A DNA stretch of 64,000 bases from Gavia stellata (lineage: Eukaryota > Chordata > Aves > Gaviiformes > Gaviidae), in assembly GCF_030936135.1 (NCBI RefSeq), contig NC_082603.1:25200880-25264879 (forward strand), read 5' to 3'. Below the pieces are notes generated by a model. It searched no databases, was not told the DNA's origin, and saw only the letters and a list, made by a program, of their open reading frames with translations. Position 1 is the first letter of the stretch. Each line of letters opens with the position of its first letter. Made by a program: the position numbers and the translations under genes. Positions 20,501-29,215 of the stretch are shown in pieces.

Positions 20501-23500
20501 ACTCCTCCGAGCCCCTGAGAATGGGGGCACGGGGTCCCCGAGGACGCCCAGACCCTGTGAACAGAGAAGGCTGAAGGAAAAATCCTGCTGGGCCAGGCAG
20601 AGGGTGGAGACCCCTGGTTGCCCCTACCCTCCCCATGGGGCAATACCTGTGTTACCACATCCCAAGAGGAACAGGTACCCTGTCCCCCACAGGACACCCA
20701 TCTGGGGATAGAGCAGGCATGTGGCAGCCCGGGAGCCACCCCTCGGGCACAAGGCTGGCTCAGGCCAGATCCCGGTGGCCGTCTTGCTGCTCCCACTGTA
20801 TGGATGAGCTGCCATGGCCCACGCTGCCAGTGCCAGCCCCACAAAGATGCCTAGCCTGGCTTCGCCTGCTCCTTTCTCAGCCCCCACACCAACATCTCCC
20901 CCCACAAAACCCACTCACCAGCAGCAAGACCACCCACCTCTCCCCATGCCCACCCAGGAATGGCCACAGCACCCCACTCTCCCCCACAGCTGCTGCCCCA
21001 CACCCCCCATGGGTCCCACCACGCACAGTGGGGATAGGGGCTGGGAAGAGGGGCCGCATGGACTATGTCCCGAGGGCAAAGGCAGCATGGGGAAGGCGCT
21101 GAATTGCCATCCTTGGCTTTCCGTTGTGGCTTTCCCATCCCCGATGCCCCTCTCTCTGCAAAGACAGAGCCAGCTGAGGTCTCCTCTCCTGCTTGCCTCT
21201 GCTGTAGGGGGAGACCCTAGGCTGCACCCCAGCCCTGCCCTGGGTGCCAGAGAGGGGATGCCCCATGCCAAGTCATGTTGCAGAGGTCAAGGAAGAACAG
21301 AAACTATTGCCAAGGGGGCTGGGGGTTGTCTTGGCTTCATGCCCCAAGCTGAGAACAAGGCAGCAAATTCCCCTTGCCCCCATACCACACATCCATCTCA
21401 TCACGCCAACACACTCTGTGTGTCCCTGACCCCTCCAGGAGAGGATCGGAGTCTTCTCTGGGGAGACTCAGCAGCTCCTTGAGAGCGCGACGGCTGCACG
21501 GGGCGCTGGGCTGTTCCGGTTAGGAATTAACCCGGCCTTCCTTTGAACCGGCCCTCGGCACTATAAATCAGGCAGGCCCATTCACCACCCAGGGCTCTGC
21601 CTGCCCGGAGCTTGCCGCCCCGGCCCCTTGGCCCTACGGACACCCTGGGAGAGCTGGGAACAGCTGCCAGGTGTCTAGAGGTAACTCAACACTCACTGCT
21701 AGCCGGGATTTCAAAGCCTCTGAGTGGCTAATTGCTTCGGAGGAGCCTAATTGAACATTTCCACAGTCGAGTCCAATTTATGGGGTGACATGGCCTCCCT
21801 CCATCTCCCAAACAGGGATGTGGGTCAGACACAACCCCAGGGCACTGCTAGCACCCCCTGGCCAGCTCCCAGCCTGCGGAGCTGAAGACAGTCCCCAAAT
21901 TCGGACAGGGGATCCTGCGCTTTCCTGCAGTGGCCGAGGTCACAGCCCAGGCTCAAGGGGACCTATCAGGGGATCTGCCATCAGCACAGCCCCAACGCTG
22001 ACCCCAGCCATGGGGCCAAAAGAGGGCTGCCCACCCTATTCCCCTCAGAGGGGCAGCAGCATAGTGCCCCCACAGGAAGCAGCTCTCTTCCCTCCCCTGC
22101 CCACCAGCACCCACCAGGTCCCCAGCTCCTGGAGGGCTGAGCTCAGCCTGCAGTGGGGACAGCCCAGCACAGGGTCATGCTCCATGCCTGCAGGGTTGGG
22201 ACCTCACCTGGGTGAGATGATTTGGGTTGGAGCATCACCAACCCACATCCCTCAGCCTGGCTAGTGAGGCTGAGGCAGGTAAGCAGGTACAGCCCAGCTT
22301 CAGGGGGTCATCAGAGGCTTCCTGGGATTCTCAGCCACCCAGCCTCTAAGCTAGGGGATCGGCTGGGACCCACTGGCCTAGGATGATAGGACCAGGACTC
22401 CCTGCATGCATACTCTGCCCCTTCAACACCCCACGGCACTGTCTCAGGGCTGGGATGGACCGTGCTCCTGCAAACATCTCCCCACACATACCCAGAGAAG
22501 GCAGGAGCTGGGGTCCCCTGGGGATCCCAAGGTTTTGGAGCCAGGCTGACAGGGGCACCCAGCTTTGCCAGCCTGGGAGCAAGGGCTGCGCTGCCTTGAC
22601 CTGGCATGGCAGTACCAGGCTCACTGCAAGAGGGACACACACACCAGCCACCCTGCCATACAGCCAAAGACAGGAGAAAGTGCCGGCTGAGAGATTCCAG
22701 AAGCAGCTTAAAGTGCTCAGGATCCAACCATACAGTCTGGGAAACTGTGTCCTGCTCCCCACAGGCAGCCCAGGCCCTCCTGTCCCCCGATAACACACAC
22801 CCCTACACCAGCAGGGTGGGGTCCAGAGATCAGGGAGGGCTGAGTACACCCAAGGACACCAGGGGATGCTTTTATCTCCCAGAAAATACAGAAGCAGAGG
22901 CCAGTGGAGAGGCAAGGACCCATGGATGGTTACGGGGAAGGGAGGCAGCCCCATACATGAGACTGAAAGAGCTGCTGCAAGCCTTCCACATCCTGACCCA
23001 TACAACCCCACCAGGGATCCCCACAGGACCCTGGCTATATTGTCCTTGGTGGTTGCAGGTACTGCCAACACCCAAGGACAGCGGTCCCGAGCACACTGGG
23101 GACATGCCACCCAGGAGCAAGGTACAGAGGGGTCTGCCCCAAGTGCCCACTCCTGTGGGAATAGCCCTCCCAGGAAGGCCAAGGTGTGGGGGGGAGCTCC
23201 AAGCAGCACCCCAGCATCATATGCTGTCTCCACCCCGGGCGCTGCAGATCTGGAGCCGTGTGTGTGTGCAGACCCCAGTGCACCCATCGCCTGGGAACGG
23301 GCAGGACACCCCACGTCAACGGTGTTTCACTGTGGGGTGAAAAAAATGCAGCTCCCGAGACCGAAGAAAGTGCCCTGGCCATAAGAAAGAGCCAGTTCCG
23401 CGGAGAGGCCCCTGGCACCCGTGCTACAGCCACACCACAGCGCGCACCACAGCGGGGAGGGGAACATCCTCTAACAGTAGCCACAGTGCCTCCTGGCTGT

Positions 23501-25554
23501 ACCCCCATCAGCAGGGAAGCACAGTGGGGCACAGATGTGTGTGCAAGAAAGGCTGGGGGTCCGGGCACTTCTAGCTGTCCCCAGGCTCGGCCCCTTCCCC
23601 GTCCCACTCTCCACCCCAGTGCACCGCAAGTACCGTTTCCCCCCCCCGCCCCAACAGGAACAACCACAGCCACTTCCCTGGCTCCAGCCACGGTTGCAAG
23701 AAATGCCGAGTCCTTGCAACTCCAAAAGCACAGTAAAAATCCAATGGAGCCAGAGCCATGACCCGGAGCAAAGGAAGAATGGAGGGAGCGCGTCCCTCCT
23801 CCAGCAGCAACCACTCAGGCGCTGGCCGGACCAGGAGGTATCACTGGATTTCTTTGCTACGTGTTGCAGAGGAAAGGGGTGATGGAGACGAGACCTGGGG
23901 GGGACAAACACCCCTCAGGAGTGGGGAGCAGGTGTGAGAGCCGGGCATTCCTGGGCAGGGGTGCGTGCGTGTGTCTGTGTGCAAGCAGCGAGGGAGCACA
24001 GGGCTTTTTTTTTTTAATAAAAAAAAAGGGGTGGGAGAGCAAAGTTGCTTCTATTGTTGAATCAAATCCAAGAGTAGCTGAGGACCACACAGGGAGCGGG
24101 GCGTGGGGGAGGAGGCAGCGCTCCCGCACAAAGATGGCTGACACCCCTCCGCTGAGCAACATCTGCCCCTGCACAGCACCCCGCCGGGGACCCCAGGCTG
24201 GGAGACCCCCCCCGGCCAGGGCCTGGCAAGGATGGGGGGTGCAATGCAGGGTGCTGCCCCCCCGGGACCCCTAAAGCAGGAGGGAGGCGCAGGGAAAGCG
24301 AATCCCAGCGCTGGGGAGCAGAGCTGCAGTGAGAGGGGAGAGAAAATCCACGCTGGAGATATTAATAACAAAGGAGGGGGATCAGCCGCTTCCACTCGGA
24401 AACGGGGATTTGCTCCTGCCTGACCCTGCCCGCTCCTCCGTCCCCACGGGGCAGGGGTCCGAAGCTGGGACCGGCAGCCCCGCGGCGCCGGCTCTGCCCC
24501 GGTACAGGGCTGCGACCGCACCGGGGGCTCTTCCGCGGGGAAGGGGCCCGGCGGCAGGAGAGCAGCACCGCGGGAAAGGGGTGCCCACGAGTGGGGACAC
24601 CCGCGCTCAGCCAGCGCCAAACACCATCCCCGCCGCACGTGTCCACTCGTGCGGGGACGTGACGGCACCTTCGCGGGGGACCCCCGCCAGGACACGCGTG
24701 GGGGTCCCTTCGCAGCTCGGCACCACGCACCCGCGCAAGACGCAGCCCGAGCGGCCGCGCAGACGGGACCTCCGCTCGCGGGCATCCACGGCCCCGTCCT
24801 CCGCGGCCCCGCACGCAGGAATCCCGGCGGCATCCTCCTCCCACCCCGCTCCCGCGCTGTCACCTGCCTCCGGGCCGGCCCCGCACCTCCGCGCCCCGCG
24901 GGGGGACAAAGCCGCGGCCGGGAGCAGGACCGTTCCCACGGGCGGCTGAGCCCGTGGGGCCGCGCTTACCTTCCACCCAGAGGTGCTCGATGTCGGTCTC
25001 GATGGAGGCCACCCGCAGCCCCACGGCCAGTGCCCCGAACACCAGGAGCCCCACGAAGAGCACCTTCCCGCAGTGCCGCTGGATCCGGCAGCCCAGGGCG
25101 AAGAGCAGCGCCTGAAAGCGGGCCCGCAGCCACAGCGGGGCCCTTTGGCCCACGGCCCTGCCCTGGGGAGAGGGCGAGGATCAGGCCGGGAGCGGGTAAG
25201 GGGAGCCCCTGCCCGGGGGAGGGGGATCACGCAGCGGGGCGGGATGCCCGCGGCGGCCGCGCTCCGTGGGCTGCGCAGTCGGGCCGGGACGCCTCCGGCA
25301 CCGGCGATGCTGGGGGTCCCCAGCCGGGGAGAGAGCGGGTCCCCGAACCGGAGGACACGGGAGTACCCGCACCCGCTCCGCGCCACCCCCCCCCCCCCCC
25401 CCGGGCTCCTCCACCCTCCCTCCGCGCAGCCCGAGCCCCCCCCCCGGCCCGGAGGCCCCCGCGGGAGCGGGCGATGCTCGCCCCTTACCTCGGGCAGCGG
25501 CTTGCGGCGGGCGGCGCGGAGCGGCGGCGCGGAGCGGGGGGGCTCGGCCGGCAT
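5089..25554 (-). CDS. PTCH2: PTCH2, Patched-family Hedgehog receptor, complete coding region
   Basis: Twenty-three exons join to 4071 nt, that is 1356 residues plus TAG, with every junction in frame. The protein is a 12-pass membrane protein that binds Hedgehog ligands and restrains Smoothened, probably by moving sterols (family knowledge). TM1 is near residues 55-71. The first large extracellular loop runs to about 395. A sterol-sensing domain follows (about 395-560) with GIGVDD at 463-468. The second loop is about 725-965. The last transmembrane set carries GIGVEF at 1045-1050. Sequons include N368-A-T and N829-G-S. The sequence tracks human PTCH2 as recalled ([43 protein letters not shown]) and differs from PTCH1 in its short N-terminus. 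The start was chosen as the first ATG after an in-frame TAA at 25588-25590. The cytoplasmic tail is longer than in human PTCH2 (about 1203 aa in total). Confidence 0.97.
5671..5916 (-). CDS. PTCH2: PTCH2 exon 22 (PTCH1-like tail segment)
   Basis: Residues 1138-1219: [18 protein letters not shown], then [36 protein letters not shown] acceptor, GTGAGT donor, 246 nt, phase 0 on both sides. The opening resembles the PTCH1 tail after PPPEVSPANG. I recall no equivalent in human PTCH2, where PPPEV runs straight into the segment matching exon 23. Confidence 0.88.
5930..6330. repeat. degenerate tandem repeat in PTCH2 intron 21
   Basis: Most of intron 21 (5917-6345) is made of short diverged units of roughly 15-25 bp around GGGATGGGGTGAGGCA. 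It is purine-rich on the plus strand and therefore pyrimidine-rich in the transcript. Confidence 0.65.
6346..6445 (-). CDS. PTCH2: PTCH2 exon 21 (TM12)
   Basis: Residues 1104-1137, [20 protein letters not shown] then SVIGPPPE. This last transmembrane helix leads into the cytoplasmic tail. The donor GTACAA is weaker than the others in the gene. Confidence 0.96.
6717..6859 (-). CDS. PTCH2: PTCH2 exon 20
   Basis: Residues 1057-1104, [46 protein letters not shown]. This is the TM11 region. Confidence 0.97.
6993..7130 (-). CDS. PTCH2: PTCH2 exon 19 (TM10, GIGVEF motif)
   Basis: Residues 1011-1056: [46 protein letters not shown]1049 is the TM10 acidic residue that mirrors D467-D468 of TM4. Confidence 0.97.
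7200..7480. repeat. tandem duplication in PTCH2 intron 18
   Basis: A unit of about 94 bp is present twice (about 7293-7386 and 7387-7480). Landmarks are CTGCATGGATGTCCCC at about 7308 and 7402, TTCATAAG at about 7350 and 7444, and a closing GGGTGT. A more degraded partial copy precedes it. Confidence 0.7.
7683..7966 (-). CDS. PTCH2: PTCH2 exon 18 (end of loop 2, TM8-TM9)
   Basis: Residues 916-1010: [43 protein letters not shown], then two hydrophobic helices ending [12 protein letters not shown]. Confidence 0.97.
8120..8490. repeat. degenerate minisatellite in PTCH2 intron 17
   Basis: About six diverged copies share the core TTTCTCTGC..GGATGCTTGTGGGGCAG, beginning near 8122, 8187, 8228, 8370, 8408 and 8457. 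The spacing is irregular (about 40-140 bp). Confidence 0.6.
8519..8699 (-). CDS. PTCH2: PTCH2 exon 17
   Basis: Residues 856-916, [51 protein letters not shown]. The donor is GTGAGT. Confidence 0.97.
8789..8931 (-). CDS. PTCH2: PTCH2 exon 16
   Basis: Residues 808-855, [36 protein letters not shown]. The sequon N829-G-S lies in loop 2. Confidence 0.97.
9205..9517 (-). CDS. PTCH2: PTCH2 exon 15 (TM7 and start of loop 2)
   Basis: Residues 704-808. TM7 includes [12 protein letters not shown], followed by the [18 protein letters not shown] motif and [10 protein letters not shown]. The preceding intron 14 is only 96 nt and contains a 19-base homopolymer. Confidence 0.96.
9614..10019 (-). CDS. PTCH2: PTCH2 exon 14 (central cytoplasmic loop)
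   Basis: Residues 568-703, the largest internal exon: [65 protein letters not shown]. Low-complexity histidine and proline segments sit between the conserved blocks. Confidence 0.96.
10147..10265 (-). CDS. PTCH2: PTCH2 exon 13 (TM6)
   Basis: Residues 529-568. TM6, ending [18 protein letters not shown], then LCCF. This is the end of the sterol-sensing domain and the start of the central cytoplasmic loop. Confidence 0.97.
10343..10468 (-). CDS. PTCH2: PTCH2 exon 12 (sterol-sensing domain, TM5)
   Basis: Residues 487-528, [20 protein letters not shown], then a hydrophobic helix ending [12 protein letters not shown]. Confidence 0.97.
10556..10648 (-). CDS. PTCH2: PTCH2 exon 11 (TM4, GxGVDD motif)
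   Basis: Residues 456-486. [20 protein letters not shown] includes the acidic pair D467-D468 of TM4, which matches the conserved RND-family position linked to cation coupling. Confidence 0.97.
10772..10927 (-). CDS. PTCH2: PTCH2 exon 10 (sterol-sensing domain, TM2-TM3)
   Basis: Residues 404-455, [13 protein letters not shown], then [18 protein letters not shown] and FNAATTQ. It lies inside the sterol-sensing domain. The donor is GTATGT. Confidence 0.97.
11007..11138 (-). CDS. PTCH2: PTCH2 exon 9 (end of loop 1, start of TM2)
   Basis: Residues 360-403, with the sequon at N368, [20 protein letters not shown] and [11 protein letters not shown]2 and the sterol-sensing domain begin at its end. 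Confidence 0.97.
11370..11517 (-). CDS. PTCH2: PTCH2 exon 8
   Basis: Residues 310-359, [40 protein letters not shown]. The preceding 335-bp intron shows nothing else. The donor is GTGGGC. Confidence 0.96.
11853..11974 (-). CDS. PTCH2: PTCH2 exon 7
   Basis: Residues 270-310, with [20 protein letters not shown] and LILGG. The donor is GTGAGA. Confidence 0.97.
12075..12270 (-). CDS. PTCH2: PTCH2 exon 6
   Basis: Residues 204-269: [43 protein letters not shown], then [11 protein letters not shown]. Confidence 0.97.
12271..14210 (-). other. PTCH2: PTCH2 intron 5 (1.94 kb)
   Basis: No exon was recognised. Bases 12960-13160 form a lower-GC block with AATAATTCATGAAGG, CTTTTATCTGC and CTTTTGTCTTTCC motifs, which is a candidate regulatory element. 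The rest is GC-rich. Confidence 0.75.
14211..14302 (-). CDS. PTCH2: PTCH2 exon 5
   Basis: Residues 174-204, [20 protein letters not shown] then GGSAYLP. This signature is shared by all Patched proteins. Confidence 0.97.
14537..14606 (-). CDS. PTCH2: PTCH2 exon 4
   Basis: Residues 150-173, [20 protein letters not shown] then IER. The extracellular loop continues. The acceptor is CTTTCCAG and the donor GTGAGT. Confidence 0.97.
14729..14918 (-). CDS. PTCH2: PTCH2 exon 3
   Basis: Residues 87-150 of the first extracellular loop: [44 protein letters not shown]. Very close to the human protein. The donor is GTGAGT. Confidence 0.97.
14919..24969 (-). other. PTCH2: PTCH2 intron 2 (10.05 kb), with candidate regulatory islands
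   Basis: This is the largest intron of the gene. Most of it is GC-rich with no exon character. Three AT-rich blocks stand out (16680-17130, 19640-20240, 21480-21790), and one exact GLI 9-mer lies at 20928-20936. A short 16-bp tandem duplication of a CCCAGCATCAGGG-containing unit lies at about 15943-15975. A large early intron rich in such blocks is where developmental enhancers often sit. I found no second gene in it. Confidence 0.85.
24970..25162 (-). CDS. PTCH2: PTCH2 exon 2 (TM1)
   Basis: Encodes residues 23-86 and one base of residue 87. It contains [17 protein letters not shown], the CGKVLF start of TM1 (about 55-71), and the [11 protein letters not shown] motif at the start of the first extracellular loop. 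The donor is GTAAGC. Confidence 0.96.
25163..25488 (-). other. PTCH2: PTCH2 intron 1
   Basis: A 326-bp GC-rich intron inside the CpG island. It contains a run of 17 C on the plus strand at 25386-25402. Confidence 0.85.
25489..25554 (-). CDS. PTCH2: PTCH2 exon 1 (start codon)
   Basis: Encodes residues 1-22, [11 protein letters not shown] then a basic RAARRK stretch. The ATG is at 25554-25552 with G at -3 (GCCATGC). The donor is GTAAGG. The N-terminus is short and cytoplasmic, as expected of PTCH2. Confidence 0.9.
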
Positions 25555-25587
25555 GGCGGGGCGGCTGGCGGGGCTGGGCACCCCCCG

Positions 25588-25617
25588 TTATGTGGGGCCG
25601 AGCGCGGCGGCCCCCAT
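25588..25617 (-). promoter_or_regulatory. PTCH2: possible uORF in the PTCH2 5' leader
   Basis: ATG at 25617-25615 opens nine codons (MGAAALGPT) and ends at TAA 25590-25588, 33 bases before the main ATG and in the same frame. It would be translated only if transcription starts upstream of 25617. Confidence 0.35.
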
Positions 25618-26029
25618 GCGCGCGGCGGGGCCGGTGGTGCCGGTGGCGGTGCGGCGCGATGCCGGTGCGGAGGGCTCTGTGCCGCCGGCCGCCCGCCGCG
25701 CCTCTAAAGGGGAGGCGGGGGCGGGGGGCGCCGGGGCCGCGCCGCCGCCGCCGCTCCCATTGGCCGCCGCCGCCGCGGCAGCGCCCATCGCCGCTGCTAG
25801 GCAACGGCGCGCCCGCCGCCGGCGGCCACACACGGCGGCACCCCCCCGCCCGCCCCCCTGCCCCGCACGGCCCGGCCCGGCCCCGCCGCGGGGGGGAGCG
25901 CGGCGGCGGCACCGGGGGCGGCCCGCTCCGGCCCGCCCCGCCCGCGGGCAGCGGCACCCCCCGCGCCCGGGGCTGCGCCCCCCCCTCGCTCCCCGGACCG
26001 GCAGCCCCCCCCCGCGCCGACACCCCCAG

Positions 26030-26470
26030 GGATGGGCAGAACACCCCCCGGGCGCACCGCAGGGGTGGCACCCCCACGCTGTCACCCCCGGGGATGGGCA
26101 TCCCCCTGTAACCACCTCCCTAAGAAGGGGCAGCCCCCCCCAGCCCTCCTTGGTCCAGGCATTCCCCCCATCGCCCCCCTCCAGTGCTGGGCAGCCCCCC
26201 CCCATAGCCACCCCAAGGGCCAGGTATCCTCTCCAGGGCCAGGCATCTTCCCATAACCACTTCCCAAGGGATAGGCAGCCCTCCCAAAGGCTGGATATCC
26301 CTCTATGCCCACCCCCAAGGGCTGGGCAGCCCCACCATAGCCACCCCAAGGGATAGGCAGCCCCCTCCCAGAGGCTGTGCGCCTCCCCTATAGCCACCCC
26401 AAAGGATGGGCATCCCCCCCTTCAAGGGTCATGTGTGTCCCCCCCCCCAAAGGACCAGGTATCCCCCCGA
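26030..26470. repeat. GC-rich minisatellite upstream of PTCH2
   Basis: Many diverged copies of a roughly 25-40 bp unit with the core CCACCCCAAGGGATGGGCAGCCCC, interleaved with C runs. It is located 0.5-0.9 kb upstream of the start codon. Confidence 0.65.
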
Positions 26471-29110
26471 TACCTTTTCCCAGAACAAACCACCCTGCAA
26501 GAGCAGGGCGAACCCCACCCCAGTGCCAGTTGCCCTCCCCAGGGGCCAGATAACTCCCCCAGGACCATGGTGTGGGGCAGGAAGACACCCCACTCTTGGA
26601 GGGTGCCCACAAGCGCTGCCCCATCCCCTGCCATGGGGAGCCAAGCCCAACACACCAGGGCTGGAGGCAGGGGGCAGGCACAGACCCCCCCATCCATGGG
26701 GCAGGGGGCTGGCAAAAGGGCAAGGGGTAAATGCCACCAATAATTTGTGGGGTAATTAGGGGTAACCTGCTCTTCTTAGACCCTTCTCAGGCCTTTATTG
26801 GACAGACTGGTGCTGCTCCCACTGCGAATGGCGCCTGGAGGAGTTGCTGAGGGCACCGGGGGGGGGATCGGTAAACTCCTATGAAGCAGCACCCGCCCCA
26901 TGCGCCTCCCCATCCCCACTGCCCACCCGGGTCCCCTGGAGCAATGATGGTGATGCTCATCCTGGTGTCTCCTTGCTGGCCAAAAATGGGGGAAACCCCC
27001 ATAAATAAACCGAGTTCCTCAGGCAGCTCCTCCGCGCCCCCCTGGCCACGGCCTCCGCCAGCCCGACCTGCTGCCGCCGAGCTCTCCTGGGCGTTAGCGG
27101 CGCGTAAAGGGTTTCTCCCTCGTCCGGCGATAGGCCTGTAGCATCTGGCGTGTCCCCAAATACAGAAGGGAAACGGCTATTCAGCACTTCTGCTGCCTGA
27201 TTAACAGCTCCACCATTCCTCTTCCTCAGTGGACCCGCACTACCGCTGGGCAGCTGCTGCTTTTTATAAACTTAATTTTAAAAAACTAAGTTGTCCTCCT
27301 TTCCGGCACCACCGGTGCCCCTGGTTCTCCATCCGCTTTCGATCTGTCACCACCCATCGGTTTCCACCTGGGGCTCTCTTGCTGGTACCCTGCAGACAGG
27401 GAAACGGCATCAATGTCCTTGGAAAAGTCGTGGGATGGTCAACGGAGCCCCCCTTGGTGTCTGCTGGGGTCTGGGGCTGAGCCGGATTTGCCCTATCCCG
27501 GGCCACCAAGGGTTTCGTGGGACCTGGGCTCCCAGTGATGCGGGACCGGCTTTCCCGACCCCATCCTGGCTCGCCCACACCGGCACCGGGCTCCTGTGCC
27601 GCAGGAGCACCGTGCAGGACTGGCTGTGGCAGGAGCATCCCTGGCACCCCCGCCTGCTCTGCGCCATGCACCCCCTGTCCCGCTGCCCACCCGCTGCCTC
27701 CATGGTCCCCGGGGCCTGCCTGCCCCCACAGAACTCACGTGGCCCCAGCGGCAGCTGGCACCACCGCGGCATGGCGGCACGTGCCCCAAGTGAGATGGTG
27801 TGGGGCTGAGCAAAAGGGCAGCTTGGGGATCCCAGGCTCTGCAGGGGGGAATGACAACCTCAGCGACCGGGCCGGATCCTGCCCTGCCAGTGGGGATTGA
27901 AAACCCAACTGGAAAATGCTTGTGGGCAGGACGGGGCTCAGCCTCCCCTTGCCCTGACGCCGCAGCGATGGGCTCCCAGACAGTGGGTCTGCTCTGAGCC
28001 CGGGGCTTTGGATCTCCCTGCAGGATCCTTATTTCCCCTGGAGCCACCCGGGAGGGGACTGGGAGCCCTGCAGGCCACCGGCCTTGGGGGAGCGGGATGG
28101 GGAGCAGGGGATCGGCTCGTGCACAGGGAGACTTTGCCTGCCGCTTCTTGCTGACCGGCTGTTTTATATCAAGGCGGGAGGGGGGATTTGCTGTTCTAGA
28201 TGGTATTTTAATGGGCAGGCAGGCAGCTGGAGCCTGGGAGAAGCCTGCTTTACATTGTTTGGGGTTGTAACAAATAAATTCAATTAAAGGCAAATGGCTC
28301 CGCGCAGCCCCCACCCTGCGCAGTGTCTCTGCGGCACCAGTGTCTGCGAGAGTTGCGGGTGCGAGGCGGGAGCCCAGGGCTTTGCCCCCGTGCCAGGGCC
28401 ACCCGGGGGTCCTGCCCACCCTCGCCCCTCGCCCCTGCTGTGGGGAGGTGCCGGGGTGAGCCAGTGGGATGCAGCAGGAGCCGGGGAGTGCGGGGCACCG
28501 CACCCACTGAGTACCCGGAGAGAGGATGGCGTGGCCGGGGAGCCCACCCTGTCCCCTGTCCATGTACTGCACATCCCACCCCGTCGAGCAAAGGGGATGG
28601 GAAAATCCCCACGGGCAAGAGCCACGCCGCAGCAGGCACTCCTTGGGGACGGGCAGCCTGGGACAAGGGCCTCGGCGGGCAGCGGCATCCTCCAGGCAAG
28701 CGGAGGCCGGGCAGGGGCTGGGGCGTGGAGCTGGCTTTTGCACGGCTGTGATGCAGCCCCAGAGCCCTGTGGCCCCGGGGGGGAAAGCAGAGGGGACTTG
28801 GTGGGGACGTGCCAGAGCCTCAGCACGCTGTAAACAGCCGCCGCCGCCGCAGCAACTCCTCTGCCGGGAGCCAGCGCTGGGCGTTTGTTAGTTGGAAACC
28901 AGATGGTGTTCTCCCAAGCGCCGGCACAGCCTGCCTGGCCGCGGCCCCAAGCCAGGCGCAGGCTCCCAGGGACCCCGAGGCGGCAGAGCGCTCAGTGCTG
29001 GGACCCCCATCAGGGTGGCCAGAGAGCCAGGGGTGCAGAGAAGGTTTCCCAAATGGACAGGCAGTGTCAGGGTGTCCCCTGCCCCATTGCTCGACCCAGC
29101 CGGCACTGGG

Positions 29111-29215
29111 TGTGTCCCGAGGGATGCTGTGTCCCGAGGGATGCTGTGTCCCAAGGGGATGCTCTGTCCCAGGGGATGCTGTATCCCAAGGGATGCTGCG
29201 TCCCTAGGGATGCAG
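29111..29215 (+). repeat. 17-18 bp minisatellite, six copies
   Basis: Six adjacent units of TGTCCCGAGGGATGCTG, with one-base to three-base changes and a one-base insertion in the third. The first two copies are identical. Confidence 0.85.

Larger units (their letters stand above)
24400..26050. promoter_or_regulatory. PTCH2: CpG island and PTCH2 promoter region
   Basis: Dense CG dinucleotides surround exons 1-2 and extend about 0.5 kb upstream of the ATG. On the minus strand a CCAAT box (ATTGG on plus, 25759-25763) lies about 205 bases before the ATG. GC boxes (CCGCCC/GGGCGG) are frequent, for example near 25935. No TATA box was seen, as is usual for CpG-island promoters. Confidence 0.75.

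Noticed and set aside
21556..21570. TATAAAT in PTCH2 intron 2 as a firm promoter
   Set aside because: No exon follows it on the plus strand. It is recorded only as part of a candidate element.
25540..25581. An upstream GTG start for PTCH2 at 25581
   Set aside because: It is non-ATG. The ATG at 25554 has a good context and follows an in-frame stop.
24983..26356. 457-codon plus-strand frame over the PTCH2 promoter
   Set aside because: It is antisense to exons 1-2 within a CpG island, with alanine/proline/arginine low complexity. It is a compositional artefact.
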